Shown in pieces: positions 8,349-16,843 of a DNA stretch of 20,405 nt (its first letter is position 1; every line of letters begins with the position of its first letter). Made by a program: the position numbers and the translations under genes. The DNA lies in the NCBI GenBank assembly GCA_025201845.1, contig MU604002.1:1-20405 (forward strand), written 5' to 3'. The DNA comes from Martensiomyces pterosporus. Its lineage: Eukaryota > Kickxellomycota > Kickxellomycetes > Kickxellales > Kickxellaceae. The notes under the pieces are model-generated. The model saw only the letters and a list, made by a program, of their open reading frames with translations, was not told the origin of the DNA and made no database searches.

Positions 8349-10568
8349 TTACGCTATGCTCGAGTCGGCGGTAATGAACGGCGAAAACTCGCCAAAGAAC
8401 GGCTTATCGTCGTATCCCCAGTACCTGATTCGCTCAATATACTCGCGCACCTCCACATACAACCACACCCGGTATAGGTGCCAGCTGGTCAGCTGCGACC
8501 TGCCTCCATCTCTATTCTGTCTCGTGAGCTCGTTCTTTGCATCCTCCTTGAGCCACTTTCTAAGCATTGGCAAGGCGACCTTGAGTATATCCGAGTCGGG
8601 GTCCAATCTGCGGCCAATACCCTCAAGGACGAACATGGCCATGATGATATTGATAAAGTCTGGCGCCAGCTTAACATGGTGAGTGCGCACCGCATTCATC
8701 ACAGGCCCGAAAATATCGCTGAATGTCAGCTTCGACAGCTGGAGCGATACCTTGCGCACCTTTAGAATAATGTCCTGTATGCGCAGGATAAAGATGTCGG
8801 GGTCGACTACGAGCTCTGGCGTCAGGCACCGCTCGACCATCAGCCTGCCTGCTCTTTCGCCGTCGAAGCTGCACACGGACTCGAAGAGATCGAGGAAGTT
8901 TCGGCGGCTGACGCTGTCAAGCGAAGTGGCGAGGCCGCAGTCCAGCAATACCAGCTCCGGTGAGTACCCGCTGCTATACAAAAAACCCATGTAGTCGTGC
9001 AACTGCTCGGTCCTCTGCTTGCTCGTGATTTCGCCCAGCTCAGACTTCTCCAATACGCCGAGGATGTGTTTGTGTGCCTCAGAGGCAGTTGGCACGGGCT
9101 GCTCGTTTCGGCGCTGTGCGCGGTTGAATGGCGACATTTCGTAGAAATCCTCCACAAACCTGTCCAGTTGGGAACCCACGAACGGCGGGTTGAGCCTGAC
9201 CAGAATGTTTCCTGGATGGAGGTCGGCGTGGACAAAGTTGTCGTATATCAGCATATGCAGGAACGCACCCAGCCCCTTGGACCCCAAGTCGCGGTCATAC
9301 ACAGTGTGGCCAGTGACATCCAAGAATGCGCGTAGCGGCACGCCGTCTTCATAGCTCTCCACCAAGACTTGCTTCGAACTAAGCGGCGCAATAGCACGAG
9401 GGAACAAGATGCCCGGACGGGCGGCGAAATTGGCCGCAAACTTCTCCAAGTTTTGTGCCTCTACGCGCAGATCCACCTGGGACATCATCATCTCGCCAAA
9501 GACATTTACCTCCTCAGGCAAGCTGAGCCACTTGACACCGGGCAGTAGTCCCAAGAGAAATGCGCCCCAGTGCATTATGCGCAGGTCACGCTTGATTGCA
9601 CGCTCAACACTCGGATGCAACACCTTGATGGCCACATCTGGGTTTTCTCGGAGATACTGCGCAGCTCCCTGGCTCTCTATCTCTGGCGAGTTTGCTAGCT
9701 GATCGATGAACGACTGTGCAAACCGCGCATGGTGGACCTGTGCCACAGCGCCAGCTCCCAGCGTGTCGTCGTCAAACACCTCGAACACGGCGTCTATCCG
9801 GGTGGCACCGAATGCGCGCATAACGGTATTCTTTGAGTGCTCTGCCGGGTGTGTGGTGTTGTTGGCATGCAGGTGACCAAGCTCCAAGCACATTTGCTCG
9901 CTAAACAGGTCGGTTCGACTAGCCGCCCACTGTGACAGCTTGACAAAAGTTGGGCCGGCACGGGTCATCTGCCTGCGAAGGAAGCGGTACCACCACAGGG
10001 AGCCTAGCCGTGCTCCGCCGCGATCCGCAATGCGCGGGCCCAGCCACACGGCCGGATATGAAAGCAGGAGGGGAACAAAGTAGATAAGAAGCTCGCCAGA
10101 CCGCATCACTGTCAGCAGCACCTCGACAACGCTGTCCACGAATATCACGCGGTATATGCGCAGCCCACTCCCCTTCAGTCGCTGGAAGAAACAAGCCAGG
10201 CGTTGCAGTAAGCTAGCTGGCTCAGTGTTGGCTGCGGAATTGCCATCTGAACTGGGCCCTGGCACTGCGTCTTCACGCAAGGCATTGGACTCGCTTGCTG
10301 CTGTGGTCGCACTGGATTCTAACAGAGCGTTGGTTAGCCATGCGCCACCTCCAGCAGCAGCAGCCACAGCACCCAGTGCCGCAGCTGCACGCGAAGAAAA
10401 ACCTGCACTCAGTGTCCTCGGCCCACAGCAGCCTTGCCAGCTGCCACCACTTTTCGCATGTATGTCTCTGTATGTGGTGCGCCTATGGGCGGTGGTGCGG
10501 CTCCAAACGCTACGCAGCTGCCGTGTCGGCACTTTGGCTGGATTTGCTAGCCGGCAGCATCGCAGCAT
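8349..10568 (-). CDS. ADCK2: UbiB/ABC1 family atypical kinase, ADCK2/Cqd1-type, mitochondrial
   Basis: The 739-residue product starts with an Arg-rich, acid-poor stretch of about 60 residues typical of a mitochondrial presequence, then an Ala/Gly hydrophobic segment (61-80). A second hydrophobic segment lies around 148-175. The UbiB kinase-like fold follows: the KxGQ-type motif reads KLSQ (210-213) inside GPTFVKLSQWAASR; the Ala-rich nucleotide loop is GAGAVAQVH (271-279); the VAIK lysine is K315; QVDLRVEAQNL (364-374) carries the family ExD-like element; HADLHPGN (447-454) is the catalytic loop; and the metal-binding motif is DCG (543-545) instead of DFG. An insert of about 85 residues between the last two motifs is typical of the ADCK2 branch. 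UbiB proteins act at mitochondrial membranes in coenzyme Q biosynthesis or distribution; yeast Cqd1 is the likely counterpart. The gene diverges from the TFIIB pair and needs no intron. Confidence 0.88.
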   Translation of the reverse strand: MLRCCRLANPAKVPTRQLRSVWSRTTAHRRTTYRDIHAKSGGSWQGCCGPRTLSAGFSSRAAAALGAVAAAAGGGAWLTNALLESSATTAASESNALREDAVPGPSSDGNSAANTEPASLLQRLACFFQRLKGSGLRIYRVIFVDSVVEVLLTVMRSGELLIYFVPLLLSYPAVWLGPRIADRGGARLGSLWWYRFLRRQMTRAGPTFVKLSQWAASRTDLFSEQMCLELGHLHANNTTHPAEHSKNTVMRAFGATRIDAVFEVFDDDTLGAGAVAQVHHARFAQSFIDQLANSPEIESQGAAQYLRENPDVAIKVLHPSVERAIKRDLRIMHWGAFLLGLLPGVKWLSLPEEVNVFGEMMMSQVDLRVEAQNLEKFAANFAARPGILFPRAIAPLSSKQVLVESYEDGVPLRAFLDVTGHTVYDRDLGSKGLGAFLHMLIYDNFVHADLHPGNILVRLNPPFVGSQLDRFVEDFYEMSPFNRAQRRNEQPVPTASEAHKHILGVLEKSELGEITSKQRTEQLHDYMGFLYSSGYSPELVLLDCGLATSLDSVSRRNFLDLFESVCSFDGERAGRLMVERCLTPELVVDPDIFILRIQDIILKVRKVSLQLSKLTFSDIFGPVMNAVRTHHVKLAPDFINIIMAMFVLEGIGRRLDPDSDILKVALPMLRKWLKEDAKNELTRQNRDGGRSQLTSWHLYRVWLYVEVREYIERIRYWGYDDKPFFGEFSPFITADSSIA

Positions 10569-11188
10569 GGTCCTCTATAGTGCTAATTTAAATAGGCAAT
10601 TTGTACAAGGGCACAAAAAAGAGTCTATAAACAATAGTCGGGGAATTCATAAGAGAAGCAGCGCCATGGTTTTGAAAGCCAGCCAGACATCAAACGCCTG
10701 AGCGTGTCATCACCACTCAAAAGAGCACACAAGCATGAACAGCTGAGAAGGCAGGAGACCCTGGAGCCTGGGCCTCGCTCTGCTGCCAGCTTTGGCTTTC
10801 ATGCTCTCCCCAAAAGCAAAAAAGCCTGAGCGAGATTACCAAATGGCAGACAGCAAATGGACAGCCACCAATTCCAAGCAAGAAAATTTTTTTTTTCTGC
10901 GCATCAAGAGCCGATTCCGCTGCCCCCACCGAAATCACTCATCCTTTCTTTTCTCTACGCCCTCGTCAAGCACTCGTATCCTGTCTTTGCCAGTAACATA
11001 TTTGCTGTATTCCTTACTGGCAGCACACATACAACATACACTATACACCTCGCTCCAGGTAAAAGTCGCCACCAACAAGCGCCATATCCTCTTTTGCTAC
11101 AGCGCACTTGCCACCACCGCCGCACTAATCCCTTCCCCATTCTGCTTGTTATCTCATCTTGGACACAAACGCTAGATCCAAGTAGAGT
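10569..11188. promoter_or_regulatory. divergent intergenic region, ADCK2-type gene and TFIIB paralog
   Basis: These 620 bp separate two oppositely oriented genes and must contain both promoters. An A4T10 tract (10883-10896) lies in the middle and may be a nucleosome-depleting poly(dA:dT) element. A CT-rich region (about 10935-10985) lies on the TFIIB side. A TATTTAAAT-like box on the minus strand (10586-10594) is too close to the ADCK2 ATG to be a conventional TATA box. No gene is supported inside. Confidence 0.5.
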
Positions 11189-12316
11189 ATGCCATCGACG
11201 GAGCTGGCCACACAGCAGGGCATTCTGCCATCACTTGGAGGACGTACATCGCAAATACGCACCGGGTTCAGACGGAACAACACAAGCACCAGCAGCGCTA
11301 CGGTGGCTCTGACCCTACTTTGCCCAACGTGCCGCAATACATCGCCAAACCTCATCCAGGACTTTTCTTCGGGTGATCTGATCTGCGCTGACTGCAACTC
11401 TGTCGTCGGCGACCGGTTAATAGACTCGCGCTTAGACTGGCGATCCATGAAGCGAGCAACACAGCAGATAGAAGATGCAAAGCTGCTCATGTCGGCCGCC
11501 AGCATCTCTCTATGCACGGCCAACGCCTGTGATAGCAGCTACAGCGACAGCAGCAGCAGCAACAGCAGTAGTGAAGGCGAAAGGAGAAAGCCGGCGGAAA
11601 AGGAGGGGAATGGCCCTCTGAGCAGAGCCACAATTGCAAAGGCATTGAAGAGCAGGACGAATAGCCGGGCGGTCATTCAGCGGCATGAGCGCAACCTGAT
11701 CCATGCCTTTACCGAGATCACAGCCCTCTGCGACAACATGGATCTGCCCAGGTCCATCGACGACGCCGCTCGGCAGCTGTACCGGCGAGTCGAGGAAGGC
11801 AACTTGCACAGGGGCAAGAACATTGACGCCATAATCGCCACTTGCATTTTCCTGGCCTGCCGGCAGGAGGGAGTGCCGCGGACATTCAAGGAGATCTGCG
11901 CACTGACAAATGTGCCGCGCAAGGATATTGGCCGCACATTCAAGTTCCTCAAAGAGAAGCTGGGTGCCGATACCGGATCCATGTCTTCGGACGATTTGAT
12001 GTCGCGGTTCTGTGCCAACCTGTCGCTTTTGTCAACGGCTCAGGAGTGCGCCGTTTTGCTTAACCAAAGAGCAAAGGAGAGAGACACGCTGGCGGGGAAG
12101 AGCCCCGTGTCGATTGCCGGTGCGTGCATTTATATGGCGTCGCATCTGGTCGGCCAGCCTAGGGATGCAAAGGTTATTTCGCACGTGGCAGGCGTGAGCG
12201 AGGTCACCATCAAGAACTCGTACAAGCTTTTGTTTGCCGATCGCAACCAGCTTGTAACGGAACAGGTGCTGGCCGTGGACCCTATGGCCTCTCTGGACCA
12301 TTTGCCGCTTTCTTGA
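11189..12316 (+). CDS. divergent TFIIB paralog lacking a canonical B-reader
   Basis: The 375-residue product has a TFIIB zinc ribbon (C45, C48, C66, C69; 17 residues between the pairs), then GDRLIDSRLDWRS, which matches the start of the TFIIB B-reader. The highly conserved continuation (NDxxxDPSRVG in canonical TFIIB) is absent. In its place is a longer Ser-rich, low-complexity segment, with SSYSDSSSSNSSSEG at about 116-130 and then a basic stretch. Two cyclin folds follow (about 166-258 and 268-360) and stay very close to the neighbouring canonical copy: RHERNL, RGKN-DAII, CIFLACRQEGVPRTF, DIGRTFKFLK, GKSPVSIA-ACIYMAS. It should still bind TBP and DNA through the cyclin folds, but B-reader contacts with the polymerase active site are probably altered. 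A regulatory or stage-specific TFIIB is possible. There are no stops or frameshifts, so it looks functional. Confidence 0.85.
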   Translation: MPSTELATQQGILPSLGGRTSQIRTGFRRNNTSTSSATVALTLLCPTCRNTSPNLIQDFSSGDLICADCNSVVGDRLIDSRLDWRSMKRATQQIEDAKLLMSAASISLCTANACDSSYSDSSSSNSSSEGERRKPAEKEGNGPLSRATIAKALKSRTNSRAVIQRHERNLIHAFTEITALCDNMDLPRSIDDAARQLYRRVEEGNLHRGKNIDAIIATCIFLACRQEGVPRTFKEICALTNVPRKDIGRTFKFLKEKLGADTGSMSSDDLMSRFCANLSLLSTAQECAVLLNQRAKERDTLAGKSPVSIAGACIYMASHLVGQPRDAKVISHVAGVSEVTIKNSYKLLFADRNQLVTEQVLAVDPMASLDHLPLS

Positions 12317-12723
12317 GCCCTGCAGAATGTACAAACCACTCCCTTCGCAATGTATTTTTTCTTGCCCTAGCTGCGTCTGACTCTAATCCCATTCCAATTT
12401 CCATATTCCATGCTGCTGCTGCTACAAGAAGGTAGTGTGTGTATTATTAAAGCTCACGTGTAGACATCCCATCAATGGCGCTACCCCACGGCGGCTCCTA
12501 AATCCCTCAGTTTGGCGTGACTGGACTGTGCCACCCCTTGCGTTTTGTTACTTTCACGGAACTTTGCAGTGCTGCACTTACTCCCTCTCCGTTCCCACCC
12601 AGTTTGGACGTGTATATTTACTCCGTTTAAACGTGCAAGGAACGCAAACACCTGTCTCTTAATTGCCCCTGTGGCCCTCCTTCTTTTTCAAGAAACCGTC
12701 AAGCACAACAGAAGCAGCAAAGC
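12317..12723. promoter_or_regulatory. intergenic region between TFIIB paralogs
   Basis: The first part is the 3' UTR of the divergent copy. The rest should contain the promoter of the canonical TFIIB gene. An E-box CACGTG lies at 12455-12460, after ATTATTAAAG, and a pyrimidine-rich tract (about 12670-12692) precedes the start codon. I see no other gene. Confidence 0.45.
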
Positions 12724-13716
12724 ATGCCAGAGACAAACAGTGTTAGGGCCCAGCAGGCAAACGGACCCAACCGTGGAGTAAACGTCACTTTGATGTGCCC
12801 AGACTGCCGCAGCCCAATCCCCAACATCGTCGAAGAATTTGCTTCAGGCGACCTTGTGTGTGGCGACTGCGGCCTCGTGCTGGGCGACCGGATTGTCGAC
12901 ACACGGTCCGAATGGCGTACGTTTGCCAATGACGAAGGAGACGACCCGTCGCGTGTCGGTAATGCAGCCAACCCGTTCCTTGACGGCGCACAGCTGGACA
13001 CCGTCATTGCTCGCGGCGGCGACCACGGCTCAGGCCTGGCCCGTGACCTGAACCGCATCCACGGCAGATCGACGGCCCAGAGGCACGAGCGCAACCTGGT
13101 GCAGGCATACAAGGAGATTTCGGCCCTGTGCGATGCCTACGATTTGCCCAAGGTCATCGGCGACGTGGCCAAGCAGCTGTACAAGAAGGTGGAGGACGAC
13201 AACCTGCAGCGCGGAAAGAACAACGATGCCATCATTGCTGCGTGTATTTTCCTTGCCTGCAGGCAGGAGGGAGTGCCCCGGACGTTTAGGGAAATCTGCG
13301 CACTGACAAAGGTTGACAGGAAGGACATTGGACGCACGTTCAAGTTCCTCAAGGGCAAGCTGGGCACGGAGTCGGGAACGACGTCGTCAGATGACCTGAT
13401 CCTGAGATTCTGCTCCAACTTGACCCTCAATATGGAGACCCAGAGAATCGCGGAGCTGCTGAGCCAGAAGGCCAAGGATATGGACAAGATTGCGGGAAAG
13501 AGCCCCGTGTCTATTGCGAGCGCCTGCATTTACATGGCGTCGTATCTTACGGGCAACGGCAAGGACGCCAAGACCATCTCGGGCATTGCCGGGGTCGGCG
13601 AGGCGACGATCAAGACCACATACAAGATTCTGTATGCTAGTCGCGACGAGCTGATCACGCCCGATATTTTGGCTCGTAGCCCCAAGGCCAAGATATCCAA
13701 CCTGCCCAATCCCTGA
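12724..13716 (+). CDS. SUA7: transcription initiation factor IIB (TFIIB)
   Basis: The 330-residue product is a complete, canonical TFIIB, close to the usual 315-350 length. The zinc ribbon uses C25, C28, C46 and C49 and would bind the Pol II dock. The B-reader and linker segment, RSEWRTFANDEGDDPSRVG (61-79), is intact, followed by the conserved NPFLDG. Cyclin fold 1 spans about 120-212 (RHERNLVQAYKEI, RGKNNDAIIAACIFLACR, DIGRTFKFLK) and fold 2 about 223-316 (DLILRFCSNL, GKSPVSIASACIYMAS, GVGEATIKTTYK). TFIIB bridges TBP on promoter DNA to RNA polymerase II in the nucleus. It lies 407 bp downstream of its divergent paralog in the same orientation, so the pair arose by tandem duplication or translocation into tandem. 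No intron. Confidence 0.95.
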   Translation: MPETNSVRAQQANGPNRGVNVTLMCPDCRSPIPNIVEEFASGDLVCGDCGLVLGDRIVDTRSEWRTFANDEGDDPSRVGNAANPFLDGAQLDTVIARGGDHGSGLARDLNRIHGRSTAQRHERNLVQAYKEISALCDAYDLPKVIGDVAKQLYKKVEDDNLQRGKNNDAIIAACIFLACRQEGVPRTFREICALTKVDRKDIGRTFKFLKGKLGTESGTTSSDDLILRFCSNLTLNMETQRIAELLSQKAKDMDKIAGKSPVSIASACIYMASYLTGNGKDAKTISGIAGVGEATIKTTYKILYASRDELITPDILARSPKAKISNLPNP

Positions 13717-14069
13717 GGGTTCCCTTCTTCATGATCACCACAATATTTGAGGCTCACCCATGGCTTGGCCGTCTTGGCCCTTCAGTAGATCCACTTATTA
13801 ACGGCTGCCAGCCTATCTGGGTGCTGCTGCAACATCATGTTCAAAGAGCACAAGAGCAGAGGAAAGTTTGGGGGTGTGGAGGAAAAAATAAAAGAGAAGG
13901 GCAGCTGTGGAATGTCCGCACCAAGAAAAAGCATGTCGGCCTTGAATCAAGCCACGACTCTTTGCTTTTTCTTCGCTTCTGATACCCATTTTTCTTCTTT
14001 AGTGCTGCTACAATCGCTAACTTGCATTTTACGTTCCCTCCTTCAGTTTTGTTTTACAAAGGAAGAAGC
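13717..14069. other. intergenic, TFIIB 3' end and PIS1 promoter
   Basis: AATAAA at 13887-13892, 170 bp past the TFIIB stop, is a polyadenylation signal candidate. The remaining 175 bp are T- and C-rich in places (TTTTTCTTCG, TTTTTCTTC) and should hold the PIS1 promoter and leader. No clear TATA box was seen. Confidence 0.45.
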
Positions 14070-14916
14070 ATGGCGAACCTCAGCTACGTGGATGTCTTTT
14101 GGTTCGTGCCAAACCTCATTGGCTACTCGCGCATTGCTCTGACGGCCATTGCCGTGTACAGCATGTACTTTGAACACCCCTACATAATGTTTGCTTCCTA
14201 CGCTATTTCGGAGCTCTTGGACGCCGCCGACGGCTACTATGCGCGGAAGCTGGGTCAATGTAAGTTTGGCACTCTGTCTTGAAGGGCGAAGGCGCTCAAT
14301 TGACTCACGCCATTCAGTCAGTCGTTTTGTTTATTTGTTTGTCGGGCGGCTAAACTACTACGATCGACTCCCTTTCCCTTGGCGCCTCCGTATCCCTGCT
14401 GAAACACACAACCACAACTGCACCCTATGTGACGCTGCTGTAGGCAGCAAGTTTGGCGAGGTGCTCGACATGGTCACGGATCGCTGCACGACCACGGTTC
14501 TGCTCACGTACCTGGCTCAGCTATACCCGAAGCTGGCACTCGTGTTCTGCTTCCTGATTTCCTTGGACATCAGCAGCCACTACATGCAGATGTACAGCCA
14601 GCTGATTACAGGCAAGACAAACCACAAGCAGATGGACGAAAGCGCGCACTGGATCCTCAAGGCCTACTATACGGACCGCAGGGTTCTCTTCGGATTCTGC
14701 TTTGGAAACGAGGCCTTCTTCATGCTCATCTACCTCATGGAGTACCTCGATGGCTTCTGCTTCTACTTTGTCTCGTTCCTGGCGCTCTTGGCGTTCCCCA
14801 TCTGCGTTATCAAGAACACCATCAACGTCATTCAGCTCTACGAGTCAGCAAAGGATCTCGCGAAGCGCGATGCTGCTCAGCTGAACACTGGCAACGACCC
14901 AAGCAAGAAAAACTAA
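14070..14916 (+). CDS. PIS1: CDP-diacylglycerol--inositol 3-phosphatidyltransferase (PI synthase), two exons
   Basis: Exons 14070-14259 and 14444-14916 join to 220 codons, the same length as yeast Pis1. The splice completes a Cys codon (T|GC) and restores the CDP-alcohol phosphotransferase signature D-x2-D-G-x2-A-R-x8-G-x3-D-x3-D, reading DAADGYYAR, then KLGQCSKF, then GEVLDMVTD (D51, D54, G55, R59, G68, D72, D76). Hydrophobic segments at about 10-45, 80-105 and 145-195 are membrane helices. The enzyme makes phosphatidylinositol from CDP-diacylglycerol and myo-inositol at the ER membrane; the last Asp of the motif is catalytic in this family. The start at 14070 gives MANLSYVDVFWFVPNLIGY and has an A at -3. 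The tail SKKN is a basic cytosolic end. Neighbours are unrelated in pathway. Confidence 0.95.
14260..14443 (+). other. PIS1: PIS1 intron
   Basis: A 184-nt intron with GTAAGT donor and GCTGTAG acceptor, confirmed by the restored phosphotransferase motif. Retention would add KFGTLS and stop. The 9-mer AAGTTTGGC occurs both at the intron start (14262-14270) and at the start of exon 2 (14449-14457). Confidence 0.93.
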
Positions 14917-14981
14917 AACCTGCGTCCCACATGTTTGAATATACCTCCCTACACGCCCTCGCTAAAAAAATTGACGACTCG

Positions 14982-14986
14982 AAAAA
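14982..14986 (-). terminator. Pol III terminator of tRNA-Ala
   Basis: A TTTTT run on the minus strand lies 3 bases past the discriminator base of the tRNA gene. A longer T7 run at 14964-14970 is a backup. Confidence 0.7.
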
Positions 14987-14989
14987 GAA

Positions 14990-15062
14990 TGGAGGACCGG
15001 GGTATCGATCCCCGTGCCTTGCGCATGCGAAGCGCACGCTCTACCATGTGAGCTAGACCCCC
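14990..15062 (-). tRNA. tRNA-Ala (anticodon CGC)
   Basis: The 73-base cloverleaf folds without an intron. The acceptor is GGGGGTC with GTCCTCC; D stem GCTC/GAGC; anticodon stem TGCGC/GCGCA with loop TTCGCAT giving anticodon CGC; T stem CGGGG/CCCCG with loop ATCGATA; discriminator A. The G3:U70 wobble pair that specifies alanine charging is present. A54 in the T loop also occurs in some eukaryotic tRNA-Ala genes. The acceptor has one U6:U67 mismatch. Internal Pol III boxes are recognisable (A box TAGCTCACATGG, B box GGGATCGATAC). It reads GCG codons. Confidence 0.95.
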
Positions 15063-15603
15063 ATCAGAACAACCGAGGCCATTCGCCTCTCTGCTGCGTC
15101 GCACAAATCGTGGCCTAGCAAATTAGATCCATTAACTATTTCCGCCTGCCGCCATTGTCTCTCCATTCAGCCAGCAGCTGGCAGCACCACATACCTCAGT
15201 GCAACCACACGCTATTTGAATACTAGCTATGGGCAATACCCCACTACGTGTGACGCACAAGACGCTGACCACACAACAGAGCCACAGCAGCAAAGTCTAG
15301 ACAGATTAATCTAGTAGCCTCTGACAGTGCATTTGCCGCATTAGGCAGGCTATATCGAACAATGTGTAATCAAGTGTGAAAAATGAGACAGTATTCAGGA
15401 CGTGTGGATGGGGCGGAAGGCTGCTTTTGCACCAATCCATCAATATGTGTGCAGTGGTGTGTAGCTCATGCTTTAGACCTCGCTATCAAAGGGTAAGCCG
15501 CGCAGTGCAGTGAGGTAGCATCCCACAAGGGGTGTGATGGTCAATATGTTGACCGCCATTAATAAAACAAGCCTTGCACATTTTACCCTCATATGCAGCC
15601 AGC
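15063..15603. other. intergenic between tRNA-Ala and the F-box gene
   Basis: No open frame of note and no second tRNA or recognisable small RNA. A TAATAAAAC stretch (about 15560-15568) could act as a weak TATA element for the F-box gene. Confidence 0.45.
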
Positions 15604-16545
15604 ATGGTTCGTCTGTTTTATGTATTACATCCTGCACCATTTAAAATGCCCAGCATGGCCGACCGCGTTTTTGACAACACGCTGATCATGAGTCAGATAG
15701 TTTCATATATGACCCAGAAAGACTTGGTTAGCATGAATCGGACCTGCAAGAAAGGGTGGACGTACGCAGTAAAGGCTATATGGCGGGTGCCAGTACTACA
15801 GCTTATCGATGAATTTAGGGCGTTTGTCGAAGCGGTGTCAAAGCCGCCAACGTTTCCAATACCTGGCTGTAGCGTATATGGAGGTTTGGTGCGCGTCATT
15901 GATCTTTCGCTGCTCAACGGACGCTGGGAGCGAGTCGGATACAACCATTTGTCGCAGATCTTACGCAGCTGCCACCACATACACACACTAAACATCAACC
16001 TGTGCCAGTATATAACGGGAGACGAGTTTAAGCGGCTATTCTCGGAAAACCCGCACATATGCAGATCCCTCACCGCACTGGATATCGGCGAAACCCAGTT
16101 CAGCGACAGGGTGATTGAAGATGTGGTTCGCATGCTGCCGAATCTCAAATCACTGGGGCTGAGCGAGACTGCAACTACAAACAGGACGATGGATGTAATT
16201 GCCGAGTGCTTGCCGGGGCTGGAGGATCTGGATATCAGCCAATGTGAGGATGTGGACGACGACGGCGTTGCCAGGATGATTGAAAAGTGCAAAAAACTGA
16301 AACACATTGATGTGGACGGGTGCCCGATGATTCAAGACTACGACCCAATCAGCCACCTGAATGCCACCTGGGACTGGGAGTCAGACTACGAATCGGCTAC
16401 TGGCGACGAATTCGATGTATATGACGAGATGTATGACGAGATGTATCCTGAGGACGGGCCTTATGCTAGCGGCGATAGCAGAGGCATGCAGTCCGATGGA
16501 GGAGACTCTTCCAATGGGGGAGCCTCAGGTCCTGAGGGCTTGTAG
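15604..16545 (+). CDS. F-box / leucine-rich-repeat-like protein with acidic tail
   Basis: The 313-residue product has an F-box-like segment at about 19-65 (VFDNTLIMSQIVSYMTQKDLVSMNRTCKKGW, then an aromatic WRVP), the part that normally docks on Skp1. Degenerate leucine-rich repeats of the cysteine-containing type follow: LRSCHHIHTLNINLCQYIT, LTALDIGETQFSD, LKSLGLSETATTN, LEDLDISQCEDVDDDGV and LKHIDVDGCPMI (about 119-243). The tail (about 256-313) is acidic, with an exact DEMY/DEMY duplication, then Ser/Gly-rich. The likely role is substrate recognition in an SCF ubiquitin ligase; the target is unknown. The reading frame is also open upstream from 15574, but that codon is TTG, so ATG 15604 is used. 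ATG 15646 (A-rich context, 299 residues) and 15655 are alternatives, all before the F-box. Confidence 0.75.
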   Translation: MVRLFYVLHPAPFKMPSMADRVFDNTLIMSQIVSYMTQKDLVSMNRTCKKGWTYAVKAIWRVPVLQLIDEFRAFVEAVSKPPTFPIPGCSVYGGLVRVIDLSLLNGRWERVGYNHLSQILRSCHHIHTLNINLCQYITGDEFKRLFSENPHICRSLTALDIGETQFSDRVIEDVVRMLPNLKSLGLSETATTNRTMDVIAECLPGLEDLDISQCEDVDDDGVARMIEKCKKLKHIDVDGCPMIQDYDPISHLNATWDWESDYESATGDEFDVYDEMYDEMYPEDGPYASGDSRGMQSDGGDSSNGGASGPEGL

Positions 16546-16843
16546 GGTTTCGTGTAGCCTATATAAACCATCACTGCTTTCAAGCTTCATCTACACTACA
16601 GGGTGCGTATTGCGGCTCGCAGAACCGAGCCGAGTCATAAAATTTTTGTACAATAGAAAATGCTGGAGGCGAGTGTGCTTCGCAGCCCAAAAAGCCCGCG
16701 TCCCACACGCCACCCCCTGTTGTTGGCAAATGCTAAGCAAGCTTTTTTTCATTTTGTCTCCCTTCCAATTCAAACTCGTCCTCCCCAGACGCTGCTTTAT
16801 CCTCGCTGCCTTCTGCCGTCTTTAAGCATACGCTGTTTTTGAC
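16546..16843. promoter_or_regulatory. intergenic, F-box 3' end and ROK1 promoter
   Basis: TATATAAA at 16560-16567 lies just after the F-box stop and about 280 bp before the ROK1 ATG. A long pyrimidine-rich tract (about 16755-16825) directly precedes the ROK1 leader and is probably its core promoter or initiation region. No separate gene is visible. Confidence 0.45.

Noticed and set aside
15574..15603. N-terminal extension of the F-box protein
   Set aside because: The first codon of the extended frame is TTG, which is an unlikely nuclear start; ATG 15604 or 15646 is preferred.
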